Assembly: GCA_947069175.1 (NCBI GenBank)
Contig: CAMTDV010000003.1
Coordinates: forward strand, 42,809,606-42,873,605
Reading direction: 5' to 3'
Length of the DNA stretch: 64,000 nucleotides
Source: Scalesia atractyloides
Lineage: Eukaryota > Streptophyta > Magnoliopsida > Asterales > Asteraceae
The translations under genes were made by a program, and so were the position numbers. This document shows positions 46,203 to 57,100 of this stretch, one piece after another. The first letter of the stretch is position 1, and the number at the start of each line of letters is the position of its first letter. The notes beneath the pieces are model-generated. The model saw nothing but the letters and a program-made list of their open reading frames with translations, searched no databases and was not told the origin of the DNA.

Positions 46203-47302
46203 TTGTTTACTTCAATTCAGAAGACTTTGTTGATTCATGAGTGTCTATATAGCTGCTTTATTGCCCAAGTGGAGCCAAAGAATGTTCATGTGGCTCTAAA
46301 AGACAATTGTTGGGTGGAAGCTATGCAAGAGGAACTAGCTCAGTTCAAGAAATGTAAAGTTTGGGAGCTATTTGACTTGCCTAAAGAAGAGAATGAAATA
46401 GGAACTAAGTGGGTGTTTAAGTGCAAGAAAGACGACTGAGGGATCGTGATAAGGAATAAGGCTCGGTTGGTAGTGAAGGGGTTCAATCAACAAGAAGGGA
46501 TTTATTACAATGAAGTGTTTGCACTAGTAGCAAGGTTGGAAGCAATTCGTTTGTTCCTAGCTTTTGCTTCATTCAAGAGCTTCAAAGTTTACCAACTTGA
46601 TGTGAAGAGTGCATTTCTTTACGGGAAAGTCCAAGAAGTGGTGTATGTCTCACAACCAGATGGGTTTACTGATCCAGACTATCCAGATCGAGTCTATCGA
46701 CTTGATAAGGCATTGTATGGACTACATCAGGCACCTAGAGCGTGGTATGAGACACTGCCAGCACATTTGTTAAAACATGGTTTCGAAAGAGGTCAAATTG
46801 ACAGTACACTGTTCATTAAGAGGAAGAAGGTGAACTTTCTGCTGGTACAGGTATACGTAGATGACATCATTTTTGGGTCATCTGATGAGAACATGTTGCA
46901 AGATTTCGAGGAGGTAATGAAGAGCTAGTTTGAGATGAGTGCGATGGGTGATCCTACTTTTTGGGTTTAAAAGTTGAAAAAAAGGATGGGATGTTTATAC
47001 ATCAGACGAAGTATGTGTATGACATTTTGTCTCGTTTCAAAATGGAGGATTACGCTACTTTCAATACACCTATCTGTGAGAATCACAATCTTTGTCCAGA
47101 TCATGAGAGTGTGGAGGATGTTGATCCAACTCAATACAGGGCAATGATTGGTTCTCTGATGTACTTGACTGCTTCAATACCCGACATCATGTTCGCAGTA
47201 CGCCTTTGTGCAAGATATCAAGCGAATCCAAAGGAGTCCCACATGAAAACGGTGAAGCGGATTCTTCGTTACTTGAAGGGGAAACCTAAACTTGGGTTAT
47301 AG
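46203..47302 (+). pseudogene. Element D reverse transcriptase
   Basis: 46203-46439 (VALKDNCWVEAMQEELAQF) ends in TGA; 46446-46928 has the RT body with YQLDVKSAFLYG and the catalytic YVDDIIFGS (~46854); TAG at 46926-46928 after EVMKS; a frameshift; 46961-47302 has the remainder (YRAMIGSLMYLTAS). Catalytic Asp residues are intact despite three breaks. Confidence 0.88.
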
Positions 47303-47795
47303 TATCCAGCTGCTAGTGATTTGAGGTTTGTAGCTTTTACTGATTCGGACTTTGGAGTATGCAAATCTACAAAGAAGTCTACCACAGGTGGTTGTCGGTT
47401 CTTAGGAGGGAGGCTCGTGTCATGGCAATGCAAGAAGCAGTCTTGTGTGTCTACCTCGACGTGTGAAGCTGAATATATTGTTGCGGGTAGCTGTTGCTCT
47501 TAGGTTCTCTGGATCCAACAGCAGATGCGCAATTACGGTTTAAATTTCACTCATACTCCTATCATGATAGACAATAATGCCACTATTTCAATCACCAACA
47601 ATCCCGTAAGACACAGTCGCACAAAACATATTGACATTCGTCATCATTTTATACGGGATTGTTCTGAAAAGAAATTAATTGAACTGCATCGAGTCGACAC
47701 ACTAGATAACCTGGCAGATCTCTAAACAAAAGTGTTTGACAGGGCTCGCTTTGAACATTTAGTCGAACTCAACGGGATGAGGAATCCTGAATAAC
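47303..47795 (+). pseudogene. Element D RNase H
   Basis: FTDSDFGVCKSTKKSTTGG, STCEAEYIVAGSCCS, DNNATISITNNPVRHS, HIDIRHHFIRDC. Stops at ~47300, 47501 and 47723. The order and residues match element B at 12821-13252. Confidence 0.85.
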
Positions 47796-49292
47796 CATTT
47801 TTCCATAAAATTTTCTATAAATAAATTTACTGCTTTTCAAAAATCAAAAACATAAAAAAATAGAAAATCAAAAATGAGTTTTCGCTGTGTGAAAAAGAAG
47901 AAATGATAGTCATCAGCAAATTGGACTGTCACACTGAAATTAAAACTAAAATTGCTTAAGTGTGATAGCAGCTTCATCATATGATGTACCAGTAGGCAAA
48001 AGGCATGAAATAATCAACTTACCTTTGTGATACAAATAAAATAAACTGTGTATGAGTAGGTAACATATCAGTGGCGTATGGTTTTATAACCTTAAATCTT
48101 GCGTTGATAGATTGCCAAAATCTGAGGTTTTAGGTCTTTATATCATTATTTCATCCGGGGTATCAAGGTTGTCCTTTTGCTGCATCCAGATATATGCTGA
48201 CCTAGGCATAACCAGGATATCTTAAAAGAGCCCCAAATATTGAAGAAGCTCTCCTAAGAGTTATTCAAAAGTGCAAATTGTTCATACCAAAATTTGGTTT
48301 TCGTCCTAACCCTCGTTGGATATTGGTCTCTTTGCTGTATGGATGTACTGACCTGATCAACAATTATCTAACGTTGTAAATCAAAATGGATGAATTTCGG
48401 TATACTCACCTACTACGATGAATTTTTATGCATACCTTGATCGTGGGGGTATGTCCTGAAGTGGGACAAACTAGTATATCAATATAAATTAATTAACTAT
48501 ATCACTAGGTAATGGTACTTTGTTCATGTATTTTGTTTAAGTGGATAAACAATACTGGTAATCGTCTTGAACTGCTTTTCATGAATATTGCATATAAAAT
48601 AATCAGATAGTGTGAAAACAGTTAGATGTTGCCGATATGATCTTCTTAACGGTGATACTCACAAAAACAGAGTGTTTATTATTTCGTACTTTATTTGCTT
48701 TCAGAAAATATAAAAATCCAAAAATATTTCATTTTCTTGTATATTCTTAATGTATGGATATTGGTTGTTCAAGGAGGAGTTGTTACCGATAGGGGGAGAC
48801 AGTGTTAGAAGATAAGTTCAAAATTTTTAAGATTCTGCAGGTTCATGGTGTTTAAAATTTTGAGTATGTGGTTTAAGTTGAGAAGTGCTTAATCTGTGAT
48901 ACAGTCTTACTATCTCTTGAATAATAATAATTTGTTTAACTTGTGTTGAAAAATTCTTATGGTTTCTCGAGATGTTTGTTTTATAGTATACAGATTGTAG
49001 CAGTGTGTTGCTGAGAAGTTTGGTGAAGAGGAGTTTGATTGGATGCATGGTAGAACTCCTTTTCTACATTGCAGACAAAGTTGAAGAGTTTGAAGATTGC
49101 TATGCAAGGACTAAACTAGAGTTTACTCAACGCTAACGATTTAGAAGATTTGGTGATTGGATACATCAGCTTAGGGGGAGTCTGTTGCTGACAGAAGCTG
49201 TTAAAGCTGAAGCTATCCAAAGACCAATGTTTTTCAAAGATGTTGAAGATTGCAAGAAGACTGAAGACTAAGTTATATTACGAAGTTATTGT
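47796..49292 (+). other. Post-pol non-coding region of element D
   Basis: No coding signal. Collinear with the element B region 11293-12820. Contains the blocks shared with element A (about 48128-48180 and 48326-48356) and two internal purine tracts (about 48790-48801, GATAGGGGGAGA; about 49171-49180, TTAGGGGGAG). Confidence 0.7.
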
Positions 49293-49304
49293 CAAGGGGG
49301 AGTT
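49293..49304 (+). other. Polypurine tract of element D
   Basis: CAAGGGGGAGTT immediately before the 3' LTR. Confidence 0.88.
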
Positions 49305-49779
49305 TGCTGGTGCATATTTGTGACAACAGCTTAGATTTGGTCTTTGGATATCTTGTAATTAGTAAAATGATAAACGGTCAGCCGGGTTTAGTTTTGTAAT
49401 AGTTAATTAGAAGTAAGTGGGCTGAATTAGAAGTAATTGGACCCAAAATAGTGCATGGTAGGCAAATTGGGCTTAGCAGTCCATGTAGGGAAACCCTAGC
49501 CCATGTGCATAACCTATCTCTATATATAGGGAGGTTTGCATTAGGGTTTAGGTGTCTCAGTTAGTTGCTCAGTTGCTGGTTCTATTGTTGTGTTGCTGGT
49601 TTAGAGAGTTGAGTCTTGAATTGGTTGTAAACACTTTGTGTTAGATATCAATAGAAGACAGTTTGAAGGAAATTGTCCGTGTTCGTGTTCTTGTTTCTGT
49701 GAATTCTGATCTAGGGGATTCTGCACTCAAGATTGGATACACGGTTCTATCAAAATCCATAAGGACTAGGGGACCTACA
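49305..49779 (+). repeat. 3' LTR of element D (475 bp)
   Basis: TGCTGGTGC ... GACCTACA. Pairs with 40156-40640; one ~8-bp deletion, about 27 substitutions. The first bases are TGCTGG rather than TGTTGG. Confidence 0.95.
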
Positions 49780-50634
49780 CATAGTCAAGTGTGGAAGTTG
49801 ACTCTCTTTAATGGGTGAGTGAGAGCGACTGCTAAGTGTCTGAGTTTTCTCTATTACTTCAAGCAAAGGTATGAAAGTGGGTGGTATTGGAGAAGTGGTT
49901 AGGGGATTAGAAAGAGACATAGCCCTGGGAGAGGGGCTGGAGAACAAATGTTCAATTGAAACATCTGCCTCATATTGTGGTGTCCCTGTGATTACAACTT
50001 GTTCCTTTTATGAGGAAACAAGAGGAGCTTGAGCTAATGGAGATCTTTGAACCAACTACTATGAGGAAGTAGCAGCAGTGGTTGTTAGTGACTTTTGTGT
50101 TGTCACATGTAAAACATCTAGGATCTCATTTTCCAGAGCTACCTTTTTGGGGTGTTTGGTGGCTTGGTGGATTTGATGGGTTTCTTTTGGTTTTGGCTGT
50201 GGTCACCATGAACAGTGGGCTGAGCAACAGAGGAAGACCAGTGGTGATTTTACACTATCAGAGGATAGATTTCAATGGATTGGGAAAACAGTGGTTTCAC
50301 CAACAGTGGAAATAGGAACAGAGGATACACTTTCAGCAACGGGTAGATTTTCATGCCAAGCAGAGGTTTTGAGAAACAGTGGTTGTGGACAGACTTTAGA
50401 GATTTATTGAAAAATTCAATTTTAGCTATTTTTAAGGATGAAAGTTGATTTTTCTAAACACAGAGGATCTTGTGAAGTGTGTGACATTCTGATTGTTTAC
50501 AAAACAGTTTTTGTTTAAAAACTTTTAGAATGTAATTAAACTTTGTTCCTCAATAAAAACAAACAAATTGAATTAGCAGTGAGAGCTGATCGATTTTGAT
50601 CAAATTGATTGTTAAATCAATTTCGATTGACCAG

Positions 50635-50646
50635 GCTTTGATACCA
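50635..50646 (-). other. Primer binding site of element C
   Basis: The - strand reads TGGTATCAAAGC, two bases from the right LTR; a tRNA-Met-type PBS with A in place of G. Confidence 0.8.
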
Positions 50647-50648
50647 AT

Positions 50649-51328
50649 TGTTAGGATCTAAGTTTGAAACTGTTTATGAAAGTTCTAAAAATGGTAAATG
50701 AGAGAAGATAAATCAGATGAACTTGCAGCAGAAAGATGAACTTTAATTCATAACAGCCGAGAGATTGTTTTCGATTATAATGATTTTAGTGAATTGTAAT
50801 CACATGCATATAATTCAAAATCTCTCCCTCAGCCTAAGATCACTGATTTTTTCGTACAGAATGTAAGAAAGATATATTAGATTGATAATTGATGAAAATG
50901 ATCAAATAGAACAGCACAGGCACTATTCTATTTGTACTACAATCCCAACCACTAAGCATCTTATTATGATGTCAGCATGAAAGTGAATAACAAACTAATA
51001 ACATCTGCTAAGCTAACCACTACTATACACTAAACATTACAAGGACTGTTAGAAAACACTGATGATACATCCTCTGTTGGTCTTCAGCAGAGATTTGCCT
51101 TGACAGACCTTTAGCTTTGATCTTCAGCAGAGCTTTGTCTTGGCAGATCTTTTAGCTTTAGTCTTTAGCAGAGCTTTGCCTTCAACAGAGTTTAACTATA
51201 GCAGACCTTGGACATTTAGTCTTCAGCAGGGCTTGACTTGGGCAGTTGTTACATTATTATTTGGATCAGAGGTTGTAGGATATTTTGGCTTTCTATCATC
51301 TGTTTTTTTGTAAGGTTCAATTCCAACA
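50649..51328 (-). repeat. 5' LTR of element C (680 bp)
   Basis: TGTTAGGATC ... AATTCCAACA on the + strand, TG...CA ends, next to the PBS. The right part matches the left LTR (37227-37634) with three instead of four ~45-bp AGCAGAGCTTTG units. Confidence 0.8.
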
Positions 51329-51333
51329 AGTAG

Positions 51334-51889
51334 TTTCGTGATATATTGTAGGGGTGATTCACAGTTCGGTTTTAAATCGTAAAACCGCCAAAACTTGTCT
51401 TCGGTTTGATTTCGTGGTCACTTTCTTTCTTTAACTTTTGGCTTGTCAGTTTCAAAATCCTCAAAATGTAGCGACTGATTTGATTTTCGGTTTTATACAA
51501 AAACCGGCTATATAAAATCAGACCACACCGTTGATGCTTTAACCATGATCAAAATCTTCAAAGCGTGGCGACAGGTTTGATTTTCTTAATAGGTTGGCAC
51601 TCGTAAATCTGTTAGTTTAGCGACTCATTGGTGATATACTTTTATTATTTTTTAGCTATTAGTTTATCAATATTTCCATCAAATCAATCATAAATACATA
51701 ATGCTTTAACCATAATTTATTAATCGATACAAATACGAAATGCAATATGTTGAACATTATGATTTGCTAACAAAATTACAACGATAAACATTAATCGATA
51801 AATAATAAACATTATAAATTTTGTAACAATAATTACAACGATTTGTTTCTGAGGATCTCTCATGATAATGTTTTTATAATTTTTCTTTG
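51334..51889. other. Unassigned AT-rich stretch
   Basis: No coding signal. Short repeated GCGACTGATTTGATTTTC-like and AAAACCG motifs (51360-51570); no defined element. Confidence 0.4.
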
Positions 51890-52058
51890 CTTTGTAGGAG
51901 GAAGATGGGTACTTCTCCCCATAGGGCATACAAGACACAGGTTATTGGCGGGAGCCCCTCATATTTAACATATAAAGTTTTTTTATACGTTAAATATGGC
52001 AGGTTGCCGCCAATCTTGTATGCCATAGGAGAGAATCACCTATCTCCCCCCTACAAAG
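51890..52058. mobile_element. Fold-back element 1 (MITE-like, 169 bp)
   Basis: Terminal inverted repeats CTTTGTAGG / CCTACAAAG, and the likeness continues inward (AGATGGGTACTTCTCCC against GGAGAGAATCACCTATCT; CATACAAGA against TCTTGTATG; GGCGG arms), so nearly the whole element can form a hairpin around an A/T-rich centre. A relative lies at 57491-57667. It abuts the MORC exon at 52058. A TSD is not clear. Confidence 0.7.
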
Positions 52059-52722
52059 ATGAAACGTGTGGCCTGTAGAGGGTTACTTGCGGGTTTCTCA
52101 AGTCATCTGCTATAGTATACTGCTCTACGGGCTTCCCCTCAAGATAATTTTGAAGTTGTTGAACTTTCTAAGGTACAACATAGAAGCATATGCCTGAAAA
52201 GAATTATTATATATTGTGATTACACCAATTAAAAACATGTTGAAAAGATGTAACTTTTGAGAAAAAAATGGTCACCCTTAACAAATGAAGAAGGTGGTAA
52301 GAAGAAGGCCTTCGTCATTGAGCTATAAGTTGTATATGATTATCTTTATCCCGTGTGAACCAATGTCTTCAAACTAAAAATACAAGTAAACAAGTGTTGC
52401 ATAGCAAGTTGATATAGTATACGTCATTGAAGAAATTCAGTATAGAACGGAAACAAACCTGTTGGATCAGGTCACCTATTGAAGCGAATGGTGACCACTC
52501 AAGAATTGTCTTTAAGTTAGACAACCAATCCTCTTGAGCGTCATATGTTATAGGATCTGGCCGGTTCTTCGAGATATTGAAATCAATCTACAATAAAGAT
52601 TCCACATAACAATAAAAAAGATAGAAATTAATGTATAAAATAGACAAAAATAAACAAAAACATAAGGAAAAGATCACGTATTTACCATTGGGACGATAAC
52701 ATCATCCAATCCGGTTCTGCGT
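52058..52722 (-). pseudogene. MORC-family ATPase gene fragment (four exons)
   Basis: On the - strand: exon 52686-~52722 (RRTGLDDVIVPM) with donor GTAAAT; exon 52459-52587 (DPITYDAQEDWLSNLKTILE, WSPF) with AG acceptor and GT donor; exon ~52310-52373 (FEDIGSHGIKIIIYNL); exon 52058-52193 (AYASMLYLRKFNNFKIILRG then EQYTIADDLRNPQV). Order, phases and wording match the middle of plant MORC/CRT1 GHKL-type ATPases, which act in heterochromatin silencing and immunity (family knowledge). Decay: TAG at 52323-52325 where Trp is expected, a 1-base loss after KIILRG, and the acidic stretch between exons 3 and 4 missing. It lacks both ends, so it is a relic or captured fragment, not a gene. Confidence 0.8.
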
Positions 52723-52862
52723 CGAAGAATCAAACAACATTGAAACAACAACCATTCCGAGATGAACGGCTAAAATCTGTCGCTGCGGTTGCGCTCGTTT
52801 TCAGCCGTTCATCTCGGAATGGGTGTTGTTTTAATGTTGTCCGGTTCTTCTACGCGAACCAG
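52712..52862. repeat. Long palindrome beside the MORC fragment
   Basis: Arms CAACATTGAAACAACAACC-ATTCCGAGATGAACGGCT and its complement (GCCGTTCATCTCGGAATGG ... GTTGTT) around a ~30-base loop (52772-52798), with the arms extending outward into CCGGTTCT / GGTTC-type sequence. ATTCCGAGATGAA occurs again at 53365. Confidence 0.75.
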
Positions 52863-52884
52863 ACATGATGATGTTTTTATTATT

Positions 52885-53041
52885 ATCTTGCGGTTGTGCT
52901 CACTGCGGCTCCAATAGTACCAGCACTTCCACCATGATAAGTGTTTCTCAAAGCAACCATCACAAGATTACCACTTTACAGTTGTGCCATCAGCATAGCC
53001 AGCTCATTTGCTTCAGTTCTAGAATTGACAAAATACACCAC
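52885..53041 (-). pseudogene. Alanine-glyoxylate aminotransferase 2-like exon fragment
   Basis: On the - strand, directly after an AG acceptor (ATATAGCAG): VVYFVNSRTEANELAMLMAQ, stop, then SGNLVMVALRNTYHGGSAGT. This matches the PLP-enzyme segment of plant AGXT2-like class III aminotransferases, where the conserved text is NSGTEANELAM and RNAYHG (family knowledge). Gly of SGTEA is Arg, and a TAA replaces an expected Tyr codon. Only one exon is present, so it is a captured or degraded fragment; it lies in the same orientation as the MORC exons. Confidence 0.75.
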
Positions 53042-53099
53042 CTGCTATATAAATCTTACATTATTATAATATAACATTTTAAAATATTAAGCAGTAGGT

Positions 53100-53360
53100 T
53101 ATTGTAACATAGAACCTAATGACACTTCTAGATCTTAGCTTTTAAGGGTGTTTTAATTTGTGTTTAGAAAGTAATCATGTAATAAAATTATCAAAATCAG
53201 CTAATCATTAAAAAAAAATAAATGCAAAATGACCCCTAATAATCAGAACCAATTTTGTTGCATATACCCTAAACTAATTATTAGGTCAAACTAATCTTGC
53301 AGAAATAATAGTTACATCATTTAATAGTCACCTGTTCAGCAAGAAGTGTGACATTGGAGT
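53100..53360. other. Intron-like sequence and a short exon-like piece
   Basis: AT-rich; on the - strand it is continuous with the AGT2 exon as its upstream intron. An exon-like piece (NVYSNVTLLAEQ, donor GTGACT at ~53332) lies at about 53333-53370; not identified. Confidence 0.35.
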
Positions 53361-53414
53361 ACACATTCCGAGATGAATGGGTGAAAACAATCGCTACGGC
53401 TGTGCTCACTGCAG

Positions 53415-53520
53415 CTGTCCTATAGAGCAGTATAATATAGCAGATGACTTAAGAAACCCACAAGTAGCCCTCTACAGGCCACACGTTTCATCTATGAAGG
53501 AGGTAACACTGAGCATCCAT
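53415..53520 (+). pseudogene. Second MORC fragment, inverted relative to the first
   Basis: The + strand reads PIEQYNIADDLRNPQVALYR then PHVSSMKE, the same exon part as 52058-52127 but on the other strand. 53423-53493 and 52057-52127 form 71-base inverted arms with about 5 differences, 1.3 kb apart, enclosing the other MORC exons, the palindrome and the AGT2 exon. Confidence 0.75.
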
Positions 53521-53598
53521 TCCTAAAAATAGATTAAATAATAATTAAATTTAAATATATACTATGTATTAATCCTCAAAGCGAATAAAATAAAATAC

Positions 53599-54123
53599 CT
53601 ATGCTGAAATAATTATAGAACACTCCTTGATAGCATGAAACTTTCTTAGCTAACTTCCCTTGAATATCTACATCCAGCTAAAAGAAGAAAACATATAGAT
53701 AACGGTTAATTAACACAAACCCTGAAAATTTTTATTACTAATCAAGAAAATTATATTTTACAAATGTGATCAAGAACAACCTACTCTGTTTGCTTCAAAG
53801 AATGAGGTATATCCAAATTTTCACCCGATCATATCAAAAGTTTCCAACTTCACAAAATAACAAATATGTTACAACATTTTCACCCGATGGCATTGATATC
53901 AAAAGTTTACAACTTCATAAAATAACAAATATGTTACAACAATAAATAAACTTCAGGCCGGAGTAGTCGTTAATTATGATCACTAAAACAATATTATTAA
54001 ACTATTAAAGTGAAAAAGTAAGATCGACCTTTGAATGTAAGATTATACCTTAAGTACCTTGACGGGCTTAACATTTGACCGGAATGCCCTTATTAATATC
54101 TCACAAGCATAGAGCGCGACTTG
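53599..54123 (-). pseudogene. Unidentified two-exon gene fragment
   Basis: - strand: exon 54049-54123 (ALYACEILIRAFRSNVKPVK) with donor GTATAAT, intron, exon 53599-53677 (LDVDIQGKLAKKVSCYQGVF) with acceptor TTTTAG and donor GTATTTT. Both are open, and the junction keeps frame. I do not recognise the protein. Its upstream side is cut by the LTR at 54124. Confidence 0.5.
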
Positions 54124-57100
54124 TGTAACACCCCGACCGCGTAAAACGACGAACCGAGGTGGAAACGTCGGGGAGTCATGTCACAGAACTATTGTTTCAC
54201 AGCTCATGGAATTTAAAATTTTGTTTTATTAAGTTAAATGTTTACATTGTCTTGGGATAAACAGAAACAACACATAAATAAATTATCTTTCATGTTTTAA
54301 GTCACTAAGGCCACGTCCATTCCTACATGAAGCATGCATCTTATTATCAAGCATTGACTCCTTAAACATATGTGAAAAGAGAGTCAACATAAAAATGCCG
54401 ACAAGTACATAGGTTTTGTGAATGTGTCAAATCCGTGGCTTTGTATACATATTGCAACACCTCGTCCGACTACATGAGTCGTTAAGTGAAAACCTTGTAT
54501 CAAAATTGTTTGATATTGCAATACAATTAACCAACTAAAACAAATTAGTTAGAGTTGTGAAAACCTTGTAGCCATGAATCTTGACCAATACATTTCTTTT
54601 GTAAAAACCTTGTAATAGATTGATTCAAAAGAAAACTTCGTATGGTTTATATCTTTAAATGAAAATCAGTGTTGACATTGTTCAAAACCATTTTTCCGTG
54701 TTATAAACCATTTGTCCATGTTATAAACCATTCGTCTGTGTTATAAATCAATCGTCCATGTCATAAACCAAATGTCCATGTTTTTAATTGTGAAAACTTT
54801 TGATCGTTCTTTAATGAACATATTCAAACCTGTGTTGACTATACCACCAAAGGATCTCTTTAACTAGACTAACAAATCAACAAATGATTTGTTAATCAGA
54901 AACAGTTTCTATCATTACCCAAACTTCCACCAAATCTAGTGAACAGTCCGATAATGGGATTGTCAGTCCTATGGTACCATAACATACTACTGGTCGGCTC
55001 AGCCAAAGCTAATGAATGTCATTTGTGTTATGGATAACGCATCAACAAGTTGTTCATATTATTGAAATCGTATTGTTTTATATATAAACCTTAGACATTG
55101 TTTTTGAAAACTTGAAAATGATTTAGCACATATGAGTCACCCCCAAAACATTTGCGAAACGTAAAAGAGTATGTACTCACTTTGAAAATCATTTTGTATA
55201 TATAAACCATATATATTTTTTTGAAATCTTGAAAATAATAATAGGCATATGAATAACCTCAAAACATTTAGAAAATGTAAAAGCGGGGAACTATGTACTC
55301 AAATAAGCCTTGCATAGTAAATACGTAGATTTGAAAAGATAGTTTAGCACAAATGAATCAACCTAAAACATTTAAAACGTAAAAGAGGGGAACTATGTAC
55401 TCACTTGGGATTGCGAAGTGTTCTTGATCAATGGAATAAACAAAGCTCAAATGTGTCCGAATGTGTCAGATAAATATGTTAGCGTGTCGAGACTACAAAT
55501 GGGAGATTGGATAGAATGAATTCTTATAAACCAAATGAGTGTTGGAACTCATGTGATATGGTTTAACAAACTTAATATTCTGATTTGGAAAGGATCCTAA
55601 ATGCTTTTGACCCATTATGACTCGTTAAGGAAGTTTATACTACTTTAACTGGTCATTAGCGTAAACGCATGATCGGATGGTTAAACATGTCCTATGATGA
55701 GTCTTAAATGCACAAACATGTTTGAAAATGTTCTAAACATCAATTTATATGTCAAAAATTTGGTTACATGTGTTTAAAATGGATTTATGCACAAAAGGGC
55801 ATTTTGGTCAAGAACATAGAAGTAACTTATCATAACACTAACCAAACGACGTGACCATAAGGTATAACCTCAGTAGGTTATTTCCTATACAACTATAGTC
55901 ACAAATATGTGTTTGGTCAGATCCTAAGATCGACCAAACGGGTCGAATTCGAAAGTCAAAGCGGTGGTCAAGACCGCTCGACTTACGACCCTAAATAAGC
56001 ACTAAAGTAGAAGTGACGAGTTAGACATGTCAAAATATGTCTAATTAAGTTTAATAAACTGATTTGGTATCAAAACTTGGAGTTTTGATACCCGAAAATA
56101 GTTTCGTCGTAAAATGCATATCATGCAATTATTTACCGAAACTTTGACTCATCACTTCGACTAGAAAACATGGTAATCAGAAGGTGAATCGTTAGGATTA
56201 TAACCTTCGTGATTACGATCACGTTGCAAAGTTCAATTGAACTTTGACTTGACCAAATATGGTCAGAACCAGAAGTCAATCAGGAAGCCAAACTGTTCGA
56301 CTTTTAGCTCAAAATAGCTAAAATAATGAAAGAACTAGGAAGAGTACTTACTCGTGTTGATGAACACTTTAGGAACTCAAGATAGGAGGCTTCCAAAGGC
56401 TGGAATCCAGCTCCAAGAAGGATAGAAAGAAGAATTTCACACTTTGCTTTGAAGTGTTTTGAAGTGGGGTGAAAAAAATGGAAGAATCATGGGGTATTTA
56501 TAGTATTTTAGGATTAAGGAGGTGATGACAAGTGTCCTCAGTATGGATTAGTATCCTAACATGTGTCAACACTAAATTAAGTGTGGCAAAATTAGTGCTA
56601 GGTGTCAAAAATTGGAGATAGGTGGCAAACTTGGTGAAGAAGCAAAAATCTTTATTATTTCATTTTTGGCCCTTAGACTTGTATTTTCACTTGTTTGCCA
56701 TTTTTAACCCCTTTAACCTAATATTTAGGTTGTATAAAGGTGTTAAGACATGTGTATCTTGGATTATGCCCAAAAATGTCATGGATGTTGGTTCGTTCAG
56801 TTGTACGGTTACGCGTTTCGCAAAAATGCGTAAAACGCTTTAACGAACACGAAAATGATCGAAATTGTGCAACGATTGACATTTTTGCATTCTCATCAAT
56901 AAAATACAAGATTGTATTGAGGTATTGAGTATAAAAATATTTGGATTGATACACATGGTTCGTATGTTGAATACGGACCAACAGACTTTCGCAGGTTGAT
57001 GAAAATAGTCCCTGGACTTGTATAAGAGTGTTTTTGTCATATCTAACCCTTCAAAACTTATATCTAAGTTATGTAAAGGGTATTTAGGGTATGTATAGCT
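54124..57100 (-). repeat. Probable solo gypsy LTR, reverse orientation (right end uncertain)
   Basis: Starts TGTAACACCCCGACCGCG, the reverse of the GGTCGGGGTGTGACA end of the E LTR. GTCAACATAAAAATGCCGAC at 54380-54399 is the reverse of the CGCCAACTTATGTTGAC segment of the E LTR. A reverse TATA box (CTATAAATACCCC on the - strand, about 56494-56506) marks the promoter. No coding body. I could not fix the right boundary or a TSD. Confidence 0.6.

Larger units (their letters stand above)
40156..49779 (+). mobile_element. Element D: Ty1/copia retrotransposon, same family as B
   Basis: 9.6-kb element with LTRs of 485 and 475 bp, PBS, leader repeat array, gag, protease, integrase, RT, RNase H, 1.5-kb post-pol region and PPT. 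Ends, PBS, leader and protein order match element B in the opposite orientation. I count about 27 LTR substitutions (~6%), close to B. Many stops and frameshifts, but unlike B it retains the integrase-core sequence. Confidence 0.95.
37709..50300 (-). pseudogene. Single ORF of element C: Ser/Thr/Pro-rich and coiled-coil protein (split by element D)
   Basis: On the - strand coding begins right of element D (about 50300 down to 49785; NPLTTSPIPPTFIPLLEVIE), crosses the D insertion, and continues at 40150-37709. Segments in order: Thr/Val-rich; helix with QPIILAQRQLADIQHETHMK (39426-39794); charged coiled coil (LNREAERIANEKQQR, 38790-39425); YKIEDPTKREFPSLLGYRKP and a basic helix (38605-38883); WSVNELKEEIERIHSM (38338-38577); C-terminal DAYGLDAADLQDLLNLELER ending in TAA at 37709. 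Frameshifts at ~38980, ~38390 and ~39425, and several stops. No enzyme motif. The composition resembles the extra ORF of element A, but I cannot show homology. Confidence 0.6.
37227..51328 (-). mobile_element. Element C: LTR retrotransposon with a single coiled-coil ORF, interrupted by element D
   Basis: The right LTR (50649-51328) is followed inward by a PBS; the left LTR (recognisable from ~37227 to 37634) is preceded on the - strand by a PPT. Between them, leaving out element D, are about 3.4 kb holding one decayed long ORF on the - strand and no gag, protease, RT or integrase motif. It therefore looks non-autonomous, either by deletion or by design. A TSD could not be found on the left. 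Confidence 0.7.

Noticed and set aside
56622..57040. Cluster of overlapping small frames on both strands
   Set aside because: Lie in the probable solo LTR U3 region; no recognisable protein and no agreement on one frame.
54124..57100. A complete gypsy element between 54124 and 57490
   Set aside because: No gag or pol motif in any frame; reverse TATA box and LTR-end similarity only, so a solo LTR is the better reading.
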